Positions 48,501 through 59,513 of a DNA stretch of 64,000 nucleotides are shown in pieces. This DNA is from Apodospora peruviana (taxonomy: Eukaryota > Ascomycota > Sordariomycetes > Sordariales > Lasiosphaeriaceae), in NCBI GenBank assembly GCA_033439685.1, contig JAUEDM010000004.1, forward strand, positions 2,480,001 to 2,544,000, in the 5' to 3' direction. Under the pieces are notes generated by a model. The model did not search any database, was not told where the DNA came from, and saw only the letters and a program-made list of their open reading frames with translations. A program made the translations under genes and the position numbers. Positions within the stretch are counted from its first letter, which is position 1, and each line of letters starts with the position of its first letter.

Positions 48501-49865
48501 GAAGAAGGCCGTTCTGATTGCCTCGGCCTCGATGGGATCGCCTGCTTGTGTTCCGGTGCCTGGCAATGGTTAGCTAGCTGAATATTACGACTCGGCTTGT
48601 TGCGGACTTGTTCACGTCACATACCATGAGCCTCAAAATACTGCGGTCTGTCTTTTGGATCCGCGAGGTTCAGTCCCGCTCGGGCATAGCAATCGCGTAT
48701 AAGCTGTGCTTGGGCCGCGGCGCTCGGCCTGGACTCGAGAAGAAACATGCATAATTAGTATGAAATAAGGCAAAATGCTGCTGGATAAGGTAGAGTTCCT
48801 TACATGGTAATACCTAGCGTCCGTCCGTCTTGATTCGTCGCAGTCTCCCGGATGACACACTCGATATGGTCCCCGTCAGCCTCGGCGGCGCGGAGCGTCT
48901 TGAGGATCACGGCCGCGACGCCCTCTCCTCGAGCATAGCCGTTGGCGTTCTTGTCCCACATGCGCGAGCGGCTGTCAGGGGAGAGCATCCCGAGTTTGCT
49001 CATGGCGACGTAGTCTGCCGGATCGAGGAGCAGGTTGGCCCCGGCTGCGACGGCCACCCGCGAGTGTCCGGAGCGGAGCTGCTGGACAGCCTGGTGGACT
49101 GCTATCATGCTGGAGCTGCAAGCTGTGTCGATGGTTCTATTTTACCGTAAAAACTACAGGTCAGTACTCCAAGATAGAATTCATGGCTGACAACAAACTG
49201 TAAGCAAAGGGACGTAATTACATCGAGGGCCCGCGCCAGTCGAAGAAGTACGATATCCGGTTGGACATCATGGCCCGGTTCACGCCGCTGGCGTGGTAAG
49301 TTCCGATGGTGTCGAGGTCTCGTTCCATGACGGACTTGTAGCTATTGCTCATCATCTATATAGTCGATGCGGAGCAGGTTTGACGTCAGTGATTACTACC
49401 TACGTGAACATTTCACAGATACTGGATTATTAGGTATGTAGGGAGACCTACACCGGCATAAACGGCCGTGTCCGAGCCCCTCAAGTCCTCGATGGCCACC
49501 CCGGCACTCTCCAGGGCTTCATACACCGTCTCCAGCAGCATCCGGACCTGCGGATCGAGAGTATTGGCCTCGACGGTGTTGATGCCGAAGAACTGGGCAT
49601 CGAAACGGCGGTATTGCTCTTCTCCCACAGCGCCAAGGAGATACGACTGCTCGACATTGCAGTGCCCGTGGTGCTTGCCGTCCGGGTGGTGCCATCCCTC
49701 TGTGCTGAAGCGGTCCGTCAGCGGTTGGACGAGGTCGCGAGGCTGGGCGAGCAGATCCCAGAATGCCGGCGGCGTGGTCACATCGCCGGGGAAGCGGCAC
49801 CCCGTGCCTATGATAGCAATGGGCTCGCTGGGGGTGGTATTTCTGCGATGCTGAGATTGGGCCAT
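35113..49865 (-). CDS. Hybrid reducing PKS-NRPS megasynthase
   Basis: Builds a reduced, C-methylated polyketide, joins it to an amino acid and releases it. Exons, minus strand: 49865-49452, 49355-49222, 49136-48804, 48728-48625, 48559-48205, 48134-44494, 44371-39280, 39208-35113; about 4722 aa, all phases fitting. KS has C189 (DTACSSS), H328 and H379; AT has S703 (GHSSG); DH has H1065 (NGHMLQNQAVFPAAG) and D1258; cMT has LEVGAGTGSAT near 1570. A degenerate ER-like stretch follows, then KR (GLSGGLG near 2378, NYAAAN near 2528) and ACP S2727. The C domain has HHLAMDG (3121-3127). The A domain has YTSGSSGTPKG near 3672 and K4088; PCP has S4148. The R domain has GATGLLG near 4245 with Y4403 and K4407. 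About 20 hydrophobic residues end the chain. Ser and Asn runs sit in linkers. The amino acid cannot be read. A split into separate PKS and NRPS genes is ruled out by the in-phase intron at 39279-39209. Confidence 0.93.
40422..40476 (-). repeat. Asn-coding trinucleotide tract in the PKS-NRPS
   Basis: A TTG/AAC-type triplet array translated as a run of Asn broken by a few Asp and Ser, in the linker between ACP and C domain. Such linkers tolerate length change, so alleles may differ in copy number. Confidence 0.9.
45446..45510 (-). repeat. Ser-coding trinucleotide tract in the PKS-NRPS
   Basis: A GAT/ATC-type triplet array read on the minus strand as a long uninterrupted Ser run, between the DH domain and the methyltransferase region. 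Confidence 0.9.
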
Positions 49866-51821
49866 TTGGAAGTAGTAGTGCTAATAAGTCGTTAGGCTAC
49901 TATGTTATCTCTACAGTACAGGTAAGTAAGGTTAGGGTAAACTACCTTAGTTACCGACCGACTGGACAGTGATAAAGATGAAAACACAGCGCGAGCAATA
50001 AACACTGATTGTTCAGAATCTCAGACTGACAAGGTCCCAATTTGATGTCAAGTTTCTGTGCGTGTCAGTCAAAGCAGTAGCAGTAGTATTACATCTTTTA
50101 AGACTTGGCAGCGATCAGAGGCTATATCAGTCTCCCATGCGTCCACATTGGTTATTTCTATTGAAAACTTTGCTCATTTTCATTCTATACCCTCACTCCT
50201 GTGCTCTTTGACGGTATCCTCCCATCAAATCCCTTGCTCGATTCCTTTTCCTGCACTCTGGCGAATTCTACCCCTTTTGGGCCTTTGAGTTCCGGAGAAC
50301 GGTACCTGAGTATAGTCTGCGGTCCACCTCCGGGTCTCCATGCCGATGACTCCCTTCGTGTCAAGGTATCCCTTCCGGATGCCAGATTCGGTAACTGAAC
50401 TAAAAGTCCGCCTCGTTGGTGATAGCCACTGCATGAGCCGTGAATATCATGGTGCCGCCTCGCCCGACCTTGCCCTAATGTTTTTTTTTTTTCTTTCTTT
50501 CTTTCTTTCTTTCACCGTTATCACAATACTGCACCGCGGTAGGCTACCAACTTCACGGGTAATAATTGACATATCCGAAGAACCCATCGATATCATTCAA
50601 TATTGCGGCCGTTTGTGGCACAAACTTTTGCCACACGATCGCAGTCGGGCTGACCTGAACCGTGTCCCTTCCAGGGCATGCGAGCCCGAGCTTTTAACGT
50701 GACCGTGTGGCACAAACGGAGTTGGATCGGGTTACGATGATTTGCACGATCGAGATGGGAATTAGAGGTCAGACCACGGTCCAGAACCTCGGAGCATGAA
50801 CGGCTATGTCGGGCATTGAAGCCTTTGTGGGGGCTGTGAGCAAGCGGCGCAGAGTACAGACGGACAACTTTCGGCTGCAGAATTCGGAGCCTGTGGTATT
50901 TAACAAGAGAAAACTGATGCCGCCTACAAAAGGACTGGGAGTGCGGTCCGGGCCGCATCACTACATCTGGGTTATTGTATGTTGGTCTTTTCCCGTCTGA
51001 CACCTTCCGTATCTGGAGCAATCAGACAACGAGAAGCGCGTGATAATTCATTCACACGTTTTGAGTAATCGATTATAAAATGCTGTATCACCCCACGGCG
51101 TAGCATAATTAATTTGTTTGTGACTGAGGTTCCTTATCTTTGTTTTGGTGGTAGGCAACATAGGCAAGGCAGAACAGGCAAGCATGATTCCATATCTTCG
51201 TTGACAGAGGTTATTTAAGCGGTAATGCTGCACGATAAATTAATTGACCCAAAAGGGCGGGAAAATACGGGGTATTAATAGTGCTGTTAATTACTGTACC
51301 TAGGAAACACACAACAAGCTTTTGGCAACCTTGGTTGCCGGGACAGTTGCCCGGACTGCACTGCTCGACATGAGGGATGGGGGGCCAGGAAGTTGTCACG
51401 GCATCCGAGTCATGTACTGTGATGACGAAGACGGCTCCTGTGCATGCACCGAGATGCTTCGCTTGCTGTTGGCGGCGGCTGGTTGGTGCGTTAACCTAGG
51501 TACTTATCGTGAGTGTAACAACGAGTCATGGTAAATTTGCTTGGAGGCCAGACTTGGGATCTCAAGTGTTCTCGTTGAGCGTGGTTGAACCTGGGCACCC
51601 TGGAAGGATGTCAATTAGCATTGCCTGTCTGCCTTACCTACCAACTGATGACAAACTATGCCAGTGACATTTAGCTGAAAAAATTTACGCTGCAAAATGT
51701 ATGAATGGTGGTAATTCTTAGGTACCGTATCCATTATGGTTTGGATGGATTTGAATAGTCACCTCGATTAGATGGATAATATAAGGCCTCACTACTGTTG
51801 AGTTCCTATTATGCGGCAATA
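49866..51821. other. Promoter region of the PKS-NRPS
   Basis: About 2 kb between the megasynthase start and the 3' end of the regulator gene. It must hold the megasynthase promoter. A TTTC array lies at about 50490-50511. I could not identify a convincing binding site for the Zn2Cys6 regulator. No gene supported. Confidence 0.55.
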
Positions 51822-53661
51822 TCAAGGAGGAATACAGTCCCTCAACAACTGCTTCGTCTCCACAATGTGCTTACGTAGGGCCTTCATGCCGCCACTGCCC
51901 TCGGCTCTCTGATTAGTGGTACCACCATCCCAAGACATGTTACTGCCAGCACTCTCCTCTCTCTCGAGTAGGCGCCGCGCTATTCCAGAGAAACCCGGCG
52001 CTTGGTCTAGTAGGCCTTGCCTCACTCCTTGAGGTCGGCGCCGTCGCCTGCTGCTCATCCGGAACTCCCTGGGCAGGGCAAGCAGGTCATCCATCTTCTC
52101 AAACAGGTTGGTCACGATCTGAATGAGGATCAGGGTTTGCAGGTTGCCTGATTCTGTGGAGTTTGGCACGACTAATTAGCTTCTTTCCTTCTGCCGTGGC
52201 CGTGGACATGTTTGATATCGGGCCATGAGTATGCAGTATTTGACAGGGAATATAAATGGCTAACTTACGCATGGGAAAGTTGCTGAACGCCAGGCCGGGA
52301 ACGGGGCCTAGATGGGGGTCATCGCTCTGGGAGAGCTCCTTGAGGTGCCCGTTGACGTTGGCAAAGACGATGAGGTACAGCTGTACGAGCCGCATATATG
52401 CGATCATTACCATGAGCAGCGAAGGCGTGTCGAGCTCGTGCTGCTGTTGCGCTGCTGGTGGCCCGTGTGGTGTATCATTGTTGACGGCGTAGTCCACGTA
52501 GTCTGTGGTAGGAGAGCTGGTAATGCTGTCTTCGTCTTCGTAGTCGGAAAAGGGGCTCAAACTGATATGAGCGTCCCTCGACCCGCCATGGGATACACGG
52601 CTCGACAGCTTGTTGCTTGGGGCTGCGGCCGGTGGAATACACGTGGTGCTCGGAGGAGGTGGAGGATGGATGTTGGCCATGAGCCCAATGACGTCTATGA
52701 ACTCTGTTGTCTTGTCGAGTATCTGATGGGCCACTGACTGGGAGGACGACGGGTTGGCGGGCATGACGAGCCACTTCATATCTGGTTTTGGCGACGATTC
52801 CTGACCTAGTTGATTGAGCATCGTGATCAGTTCGTAGTCGAGCTTCGACAGCCGCTGAGGACACGTCGGCCCAATCTCGGTCTGGTCGTCGGCTGGGACT
52901 GGGAGGGCGTGATGGACGACAGCGAGTTCCTCGGGTGCCGCGACATCTGTCTGAGTTGGCGGAGTAGGCGCATTTGTCGGGGGAAACAAGTCATGCAAGA
53001 GATTCATGTCGAAAATGCTTTCGACGTTATTAAACGATGTCATGATGTTACCGTCCATGGATTCGCCCGCCCCTGACTCGTACAAGTGGCCGCTGGAGGA
53101 CAGGTTCGATAGTGGTGACATGGACTGTGTCGGCCAGTCTCTGGGAATGTCTTCTCTCGAGCTTGAGACGAAATGTATTAGGCCCTCGTCGTTTGTAAAC
53201 GGCGGTTGCACATGCGTGGTCGGGCTGGGGGTGTCTTGTTCGAGTTCATGTTGTGGATCGAGATGGAGCACCATGATGCTGTCCGACTCGGGCTCCCTCG
53301 GTGTCGGGAGCTGTCTGCTGGTGCTACTGCTTGAGCTTCTGATGCTAGGTCTTTGGCGCTTGTTGGCCTGGCGACTGCTTCGGGAAAAAAAAACTTGGTC
53401 GACATGGGGATCAACAGGTACAGCCGTCGGAGGCTGCCAGTTTCTAAGCCTGAAGATGGGACTGGTGATGCATTCCGAGTCGGCGCGACAACAGCGGTCG
53501 CAGCGGGCCTGGTGGTCGGTTTTCCGGGTACATCTGGCTTTGGAGAAGCGGCACTTGTCGCAGGCAGATCGTCTTGTCGATATGCCCGATATGCTACCAC
53601 GAGCACCACCACGAGCACCGTGGCCGCCGTTTGGTGCATTGGCCATTGGCCTTGCAGACAT
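51822..53661 (-). CDS. Zn2Cys6 transcription factor, likely cluster regulator
   Basis: Nuclear DNA-binding regulator, probably the pathway-specific activator of the PKS-NRPS cluster. My model is complement(join(51822..52153, 52269..53661)), 574 aa. I chose the ATG at 53661 (MSARPMANAPNGG) because it sits just before the finger; the frame is open further upstream but has no domain there. The binuclear cluster is at about residues 34-61: CDKCRFSKARC then CDRCCRADSEC. It is followed by a basic, Ser-rich linker (KRQRPS). The middle is Ser/Pro/Asp-rich and acidic, a likely activation region. The C-terminal half has the helical LLMVMIAYMRLVQLYLIVFANV segment that resembles the AflR-type C-terminal domain. 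It is transcribed in the same direction as the megasynthase and lies directly upstream of it. Confidence 0.88.
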
Positions 53662-54342
53662 GGAGTCTTGCAAACGCTTGCAGACAGAGATGGTGGAGGC
53701 GCACCCAGCATGCTGAGGTGGCGTCTCCAAGGTAATTATTATCTTGGAGGAGCTAAGGTAGGTAAGTCTTGGGGCGAAAGCTTGGGCAAACCCCAACGGA
53801 CAACGGTGCATCCTGTCGGTCGCCGTTTCAGGGCTCTTTCCGCCATCAGTCAGCCCGAGCACCAACCAGGTTACACAACATAATAAGGTACCGGTATTCT
53901 GCCTTCGAATCGCTCGCCTGTCCCACAGCACGGCACACCAATATACGTACGGCACGAGTGAGGGGTTCCAGATGCTGAACTGTGGCGGAGCTGTTCGGCA
54001 CCTGATCTTGGCAATCGATCCCGAACACCCGTCTGAGAGCCTGAAGAGGTAGGATTTGTTCGGGCTGTTCGGTCTCAAAACCGTGAGTGAGAAGCCAATC
54101 AGTGAGTGCATTGCTACCGAAATAGGCCCCCCGTCTTGAAACACTCTTGACATGCATTTTCAACCTCAAGTGAGGTAGGTAGGTACCTTGCAATAATAAG
54201 GAATGAGGGCCAAACATACCTCACTTACGTATAATCAGCATAATAAGCATCCAAATAATTCCCATCATACCGGAATGCATCTCGCTTTAAGCTTTCCTAT
54301 CAAAAGAAATGTACCTAATAAATTCTTCAATTTAAACGTAGT
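53662..54342. other. Promoter of the regulator gene
   Basis: Spacer between the regulator start and the 3' end of the first P450 gene. It contains a TAGG-type tract ending in GGTACC at about 54176-54187. No gene. Confidence 0.55.
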
Positions 54343-56357
54343 TCATGTTCTCTCCACAGGGACAAGCCTCGCCCGCATCTCCGGCTTGGCCCAGAGGCCA
54401 TAAGCGCGCATATCACTATCGAAATCCTCCATTGGAGATGTCTGCTCGAGATCAAACGTCCACAACAGCTTCGCCGCTACTATCCGGCAGGTTATTTTGG
54501 CCACCTCGCGCCCGGGACACTGTCGCGGACCGATGATGAAGGGAAAGTGGCCGCTGTGGTCATCCTGCGCAAATGAGCCATCGTACCGGGCATGAGTCGG
54601 GGCCAGCCAGCGCTCGGGTCTGAAGCTCTTGGCGTCGTGGAAGAAGCGAGCACTGCGGCTGTACGCGAAGAGGGATGAGCGGCAGATGGTCTGATAGCAG
54701 ATTGATGAGTATGGTGTGCCAGTCAGTGATCAACAGGTAAGGTATGTAAAAGCAGAATAGAACTTACACCTTTGGGGACATACACGCCGTTCACCAGCGC
54801 CCCGGGACTGATCCGGGGTACAGCATGGTGGGTGGCCGGGGCACAGAGACGCATAGACTCCTGCAGGCAAGCGTTCAGCCACGGCAAACCCGCCAACTTA
54901 TCCGCCTCGATTTCGTCATAAGTCGAGAACGCTGTCCTGATCTCGTCCTTCAGCACGACGAAGGCCTCCGGATTCTGCAGCAGAAAGAAGAAGAGGTAGC
55001 ACATGGTCACCGAAGTGGGATCGTAGCCCCCGAGAATCAGTTGCCCAGCCACCGTAAGCATGTGTCCGATTTCCTTTCTCGTCCGAGTCGTGGGCACCAG
55101 CGGCCGATGATCTGGCTTCATGTTGTCTTCGGCCGGCCGGGCGAGGAGGAGCTGTTCGAAGTAGTCGGAATGAGCAAGTCTGTCCGTCGGCGTTTCGATA
55201 CGCTGCGTGATCCGGATTCGTAGCTCCCGGATCATCCTGGGCACGGAGCGCATCACCCTCCACGGCACGAACACGGGCGCCAGTGGCAGGATTATCGGGT
55301 ACGTCTTGGCGTTGGCCAGGATGACTGACGTGAATTTTGCCGCCTCGAGCGCGTCGAGAAAGTCGTGGCTTCTCACTGTATATGGGGATTGTCTTGTTAG
55401 GTGATTCCAAGAAAGAGTTCCTCTTTGGACAATGATCCTTACTGTCTCTGACCTGGTGCATCTCCCAGTTAAATGCGAGATCTGCTGCAGTGTCCATGAT
55501 GATCCAGTTGATCCACTGCACGGTTTAGCAACGGTGTAACTCTGTGACTTCGTAATCGGGGACGTACCTCGGTCAGATCAACCCCTTCCTTTCCCCCAAC
55601 AGCAAGCTCCCTCAACTGGCTGATTGCGAGGTCGACGTGCTTGTGAATGGTTGGTACCTTGGTCCTCAAGGAATTACCGCTGAAGGCATGTGACATGACC
55701 TTTGACACCCGGCGGTGCTGCTCGGGATCGCGCTCCCACAACAAGCCGTCATCTCCGTCGCCGATGCCATCTGCCATGGGGGTCTTGACAAAGGTATCCT
55801 TGAGGTCTCGTTTTGGTCCATGGGTGTCGATAAAGGCCTGTGGCTCCAGAAATGCGAGGGAATTCGGTCCGATGCGCACTATGTCCCCGTATCTCTCCAG
55901 GGCTGCTTCGAGGACCCACGGCCATCTACCCGCGGACCTGCCCAAGGCTTCGTTAGGATGATACTCTTAAAACCCTTATCTTCCCTCTCCGTGTTTTCGG
56001 GTTAGCATCAAGTGAGGGTAGGCTCTCACATGTGATAGGCAGTCCAGGTGTCGGAAACAGAAGCTAGCCGGGGCCCGGGATATTTTGCGAGCGGGTGAAA
56101 GTATGCATTGTAGATGTAGAAACCGAGAGTCCGGATAATCAGCTAGTAGAAATCCAGTTAGTCATTTTCCTGGTGTATCTTGGACCCCGGGTTAAGAAGA
56201 AGAGCATGAATGAAGACCGAGAGTCCTAGTACAAGACCGCTTGACGTACTATTGCTCCGACCAAGAGCAGCAGCCTCCACACTGTGAGATAGTGCAGAAA
56301 TCTTGACAAGGTATTCCAGTCCAGAACTGGTAGTTCCGACAGAGAAGACATAGTCAT
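54343..56357 (-). CDS. Cytochrome P450 (cluster, first)
   Basis: Heme-thiolate monooxygenase, membrane-anchored in the ER, likely oxidising the cluster product. My model is complement(join(54343..54690, 54768..55375, 55443..55515, 55568..55937, 56030..56142, 56250..56357)), 539 aa. The N-terminus (MTMSSLSELP, then VWRLLLLVGAI) is a membrane anchor. FHPLAKYPGPR is the Pro-rich hinge, and these parts are only found once the two small 5' exons are included. The I-helix region is GGYDPTS instead of the usual AGxDTT, so the acid/Thr pair is shifted. The ExxR motif is ESMR, and FRPERW and the heme loop FPFIIGPRQCPGRE are intact. It is clearly related to the second P450 at 59514. It is transcribed in the same direction as the regulator and the megasynthase. 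Confidence 0.9.
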
Positions 56358-57183
56358 GGTTAATCCAATCTGGCCCGACTGCAAAGTCGAGGTGGATCGT
56401 GTTGAGTCTCCCTCCTTAGGAACGAACGAAGAGAGTGGTACATATAAAATGGGAGCTCCTTCAAGGAGGTGATGACGCGTGTTGATACCAGGTAGGAGAC
56501 TCGCCACATTCTCGGCCAGTTCGTCCAAAAGAAATATCTAAACCGTCCCACGTTTTCTTTACTCTTAAAATAACCAACCAATGCCACTACTAGGCAGTAT
56601 CCGGATTTAACTCCATCTTGACCTTGGCATCAGCCCTGGCTATTGCCAGCCCATAGACATCACGGACCGGAATGTGGAATGATACGGAGTCACATTGCCT
56701 AAACCGGTAATTGTGTTCCGGCTAGGTTGCTGCGAAAGCAGATGCGCCATGCCGTATCCCACCCTTTGGGCATTCAGATCTTGCCATAATTGCCATAGTT
56801 AATTCTTGCAAATTGTAATTATACAATTCTTCCTCGTATTTGGAGTCAGAAGGAAGCAGGTCCTTGCTCTGAGGGCGTGATTGCAAGATCAAATTCCGAA
56901 GAAAAAGGATAGGAGATTTAGATCGCAGGTACTTATTTGTCGTCATTGGTTCTGGCTTGTGCTGAGGTTTACCTCCCATGATTCTGAGAACTTTGATGAG
57001 GTTGATGAGCATTGCTATTGTCCTGCATAACTTGGAACTTCCGATGATAGATCTCCTTTCGCACCATTCCGAAGCTTCTCCGCTGAAGGACAAGTAATAC
57101 ACATCAAAGCCCCTATGGCTGTTGTTTAGTGATACATGGATAGTTACAAAGTCAAGCCGCAGACACACGGTATATAGAGGTAT
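56358..57183. other. Spacer with dispersed repeat copy B
   Basis: Promoter of the first P450 gene (right of 56357, minus strand) and 3' side of the membrane-protein gene. It contains the inverted repeat copy at 56773-56913. No gene. Confidence 0.6.
56773..56913 (-). repeat. Dispersed repeat, copy B (inverted)
   Basis: The reverse complement aligns to 34829-34969 with small gaps. Matching blocks include TTTGATCTTGCAATCACG and GACTCCAAATACGA, and both copies end at AAGATCTGAA. Together the copies flank the megasynthase, regulator and first P450 in opposite orientation. Confidence 0.75.
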
Positions 57184-58676
57184 CTAGACGACCCGATGCA
57201 CCTCAAACCGCGTCCCGGGTTTTGATTCAATCTCCGCCGAACGCCCTGTACCAGATTCCGACTTGTATATGGGAAGCAGAATGTCTTCGGACTTGTCGAA
57301 CTGCGACCAGGTGTACTCGGCCTCGGCGCCGCCAATGTAGAATGGAAGGACCGGGCCGGAGGTGCCCGAACCTTGCAAGTCTCGTCTGTCGGCTGCGGCG
57401 GCGCCATTTCTCTTACCATGACTGGCAATATCGCTACCACCACCACTGTTACTGACATTGTTCGAGTCCTTTGTATGAAGGCGGCGACTTCTGCTTCCTG
57501 AGTGACTGGTACTAGTATGCACCAGCGTCCAGTAGTACCCTCTGCTCCTTCTAGCCCATGACTTGGTGGAAAGCTTGATGCGGTTCCATACCGGCCCGAG
57601 AGGGAGCATGGTCCTATACATGGGCGCACAAGTGCAGAGGACGCTGGTGGTCATTTGCAAGATGTCCCAGAAGGCGTTTTCGTCGTTTTCCTCTGTTTCG
57701 TTTCAGACAAAGCCAAGATTAGTTTGTTTACCCGGGCAAAGAAACAGCCATTACAGAGCAAGAGATTATATTAACTTACGTCCAGCGGTGTTTTCAATAT
57801 TATAGACGAGGCCGATCTTGATGAAGCCAATGACGCCGGACAGGCCGCCAACGGCAAAGATAAAGGCCAGCTTCCTCTTGATGTTGGTCTTCGTCATGAC
57901 TTTCTGCACCACGTATATTGCGAGAGCGAGCACGGCAAAGTCCAGCAACGAGTTGATACCCTCTTCGGCGACCAGGTATGCCTCTCCGCTGATGCACCAC
58001 CCGGGTTGGTCGCCCACGACATCCCACCACTTGGAGACGGGGGTGCAAAGGAAGAGGATAGTGAAGAAGAAGGCGATGAACCACGACACGTGGACGGCCG
58101 CGAGAAGGTAAATCCACCGGACAAAGGCGCGGTCGCTCCAGAAGATGCGGTGGTAGAGGACGATCAGGCTGCCGCGGGCAAAGAGCTGGTTGACGAAGAA
58201 GAAGGGGGTTCCTATGTAGGCCAACTTTTTGATAGGTACCTTGGTCAGTTTGATATTCTCGGCTTGATGGACGGAGACAGAAACCAAGTAACCAAGTCAC
58301 TGTGGCCTACCTTTGCTGTTAGAACGGCGATTTCATAGTCATCGTCGATGTTACCCGCCATGGCAGTTCCTGGGCAGAAGCAAAACGACGTGTTAGAAAG
58401 GCTGATAAGACGTTGAATAAAAACAATGAACTGTAGTCAGAAGTGGTGGCAAATCAGGGGGGCCATCTTACCAACAATCGGAGTGCCCGCGTAGACAAGG
58501 AAGCCGAGCAAAGCCATGACAGCAAATCCATCGTCCCAGCCAAGCTTGTGGTTCAAGCGCCAGGTCGCAACCACGCGGAGGACGGTGACAAGGATGCATA
58601 TTGGAATTGCGACAAGGGAAAGGATGAGGATTTTGCCCTGTGGGGAGTTGACAACATCGTCGACCGAAACACCCAT
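57184..58676 (-). CDS. Rhodopsin/Pth11-type integral membrane protein
   Basis: Predicted seven-helix membrane protein of the fungal rhodopsin-domain group that also holds Pth11-like receptors and SAT4-type proteins. My model is complement(join(57184..57692, 57780..58239, 58311..58369, 58472..58676)), 410 aa. Helix 1 is ILILSLVAIPICILVTVLR, then WRLNHKLGWDDGFAVMALLG with the family's WDD motif. Later helices include FFFVNQLFARGSLIVLYHRIF and WFIAFFFTILFLCTPVSKWWD, where the CxPxxxxW pattern is typical, and GKLxxF-like IKRKLAFIFAVGGLSG. The last 130 residues or so are a polar cytoplasmic tail. The acceptor at 58240 is the least certain splice site. Members occur in many secondary-metabolite clusters with no settled job; it may sense a signal or help handle the product. 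Confidence 0.85.
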
Positions 58677-59513
58677 AATGGGACTGTCACTGGCTTGACT
58701 CTGTGGATTGACTCTGTGAATGGGGGCGCTGGTTGGCTGCTAAGCGGGCACCTATTATCGTGGCTTTGTCATGAGCTTCTTTTTAGATCTTCACGCACAG
58801 GTCATTGGAAGACTGGTTTGGCTTGGACCTCGAGACGGTGGACACTGAGTGCAGTGCTACACCAAGCAAAGGGGTATGGTGTTTATGTCTTGGCTTTGCC
58901 TCTCTTGGGTCCACCAACAGACATGCTCGCAAAAACTGGTCTCCCACCGTCCATGGTCAATAATGACTTTCGAGACCAAATTCGTAGGTGGAATTGCTCG
59001 TGGTTTCAAGTGTATTTCCCTAATCGGGTAAAACAACTCCGGGAGAAGAAAGCACCCGACCAACCAAAGCAAAGTCTCCCGCCCTTCGATAACGATGCAA
59101 GGGTGGTTAGGTGGTACCACGCAGGCACCAACGGCTTATATGCAATGCTGACATGTCCCGCGCATGGGGACCTCCTACTGGCCGTCGACGTGTACTTCAA
59201 CCTTGGGTCAACCCGTGGCAGCGGCAGGGTGCATATTATTGTCAACGGCGTGGTAGGCATCCTCACGGCGCGCATATAGAGCGGAAGGGTCCTACGGCTA
59301 CGGCCCCCAAAAAACGGGACGGGGACAGACGCACTTCTCTTCCCATCGCCAAGACGCAGACTCATTCCGAACCTCTACTCTTTTTGTCATTCTGGCGCCT
59401 CAAGTTGTTTCTATCTGCACTTTCCATCAGCAGATTACGAAAGCTGGGCGAGCCGCCCCTCTTTCTGCCGACACTTTTTTTTTTTTTCGAATTCGGTGAA
59501 AACAGACAACAAA
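58677..59513. other. Bidirectional promoter region
   Basis: Shared upstream region of the membrane-protein gene (-) and the second P450 gene (+), which suits joint regulation. A T-rich run at about 59476-59487 lies just before the P450 start. No gene. Confidence 0.6.

Noticed and set aside
55469..55945. P450 start near 55945
   Set aside because: That frame begins at a non-ATG codon and lacks the anchor and Pro hinge. Both are found in two upstream exons with good splice sites.
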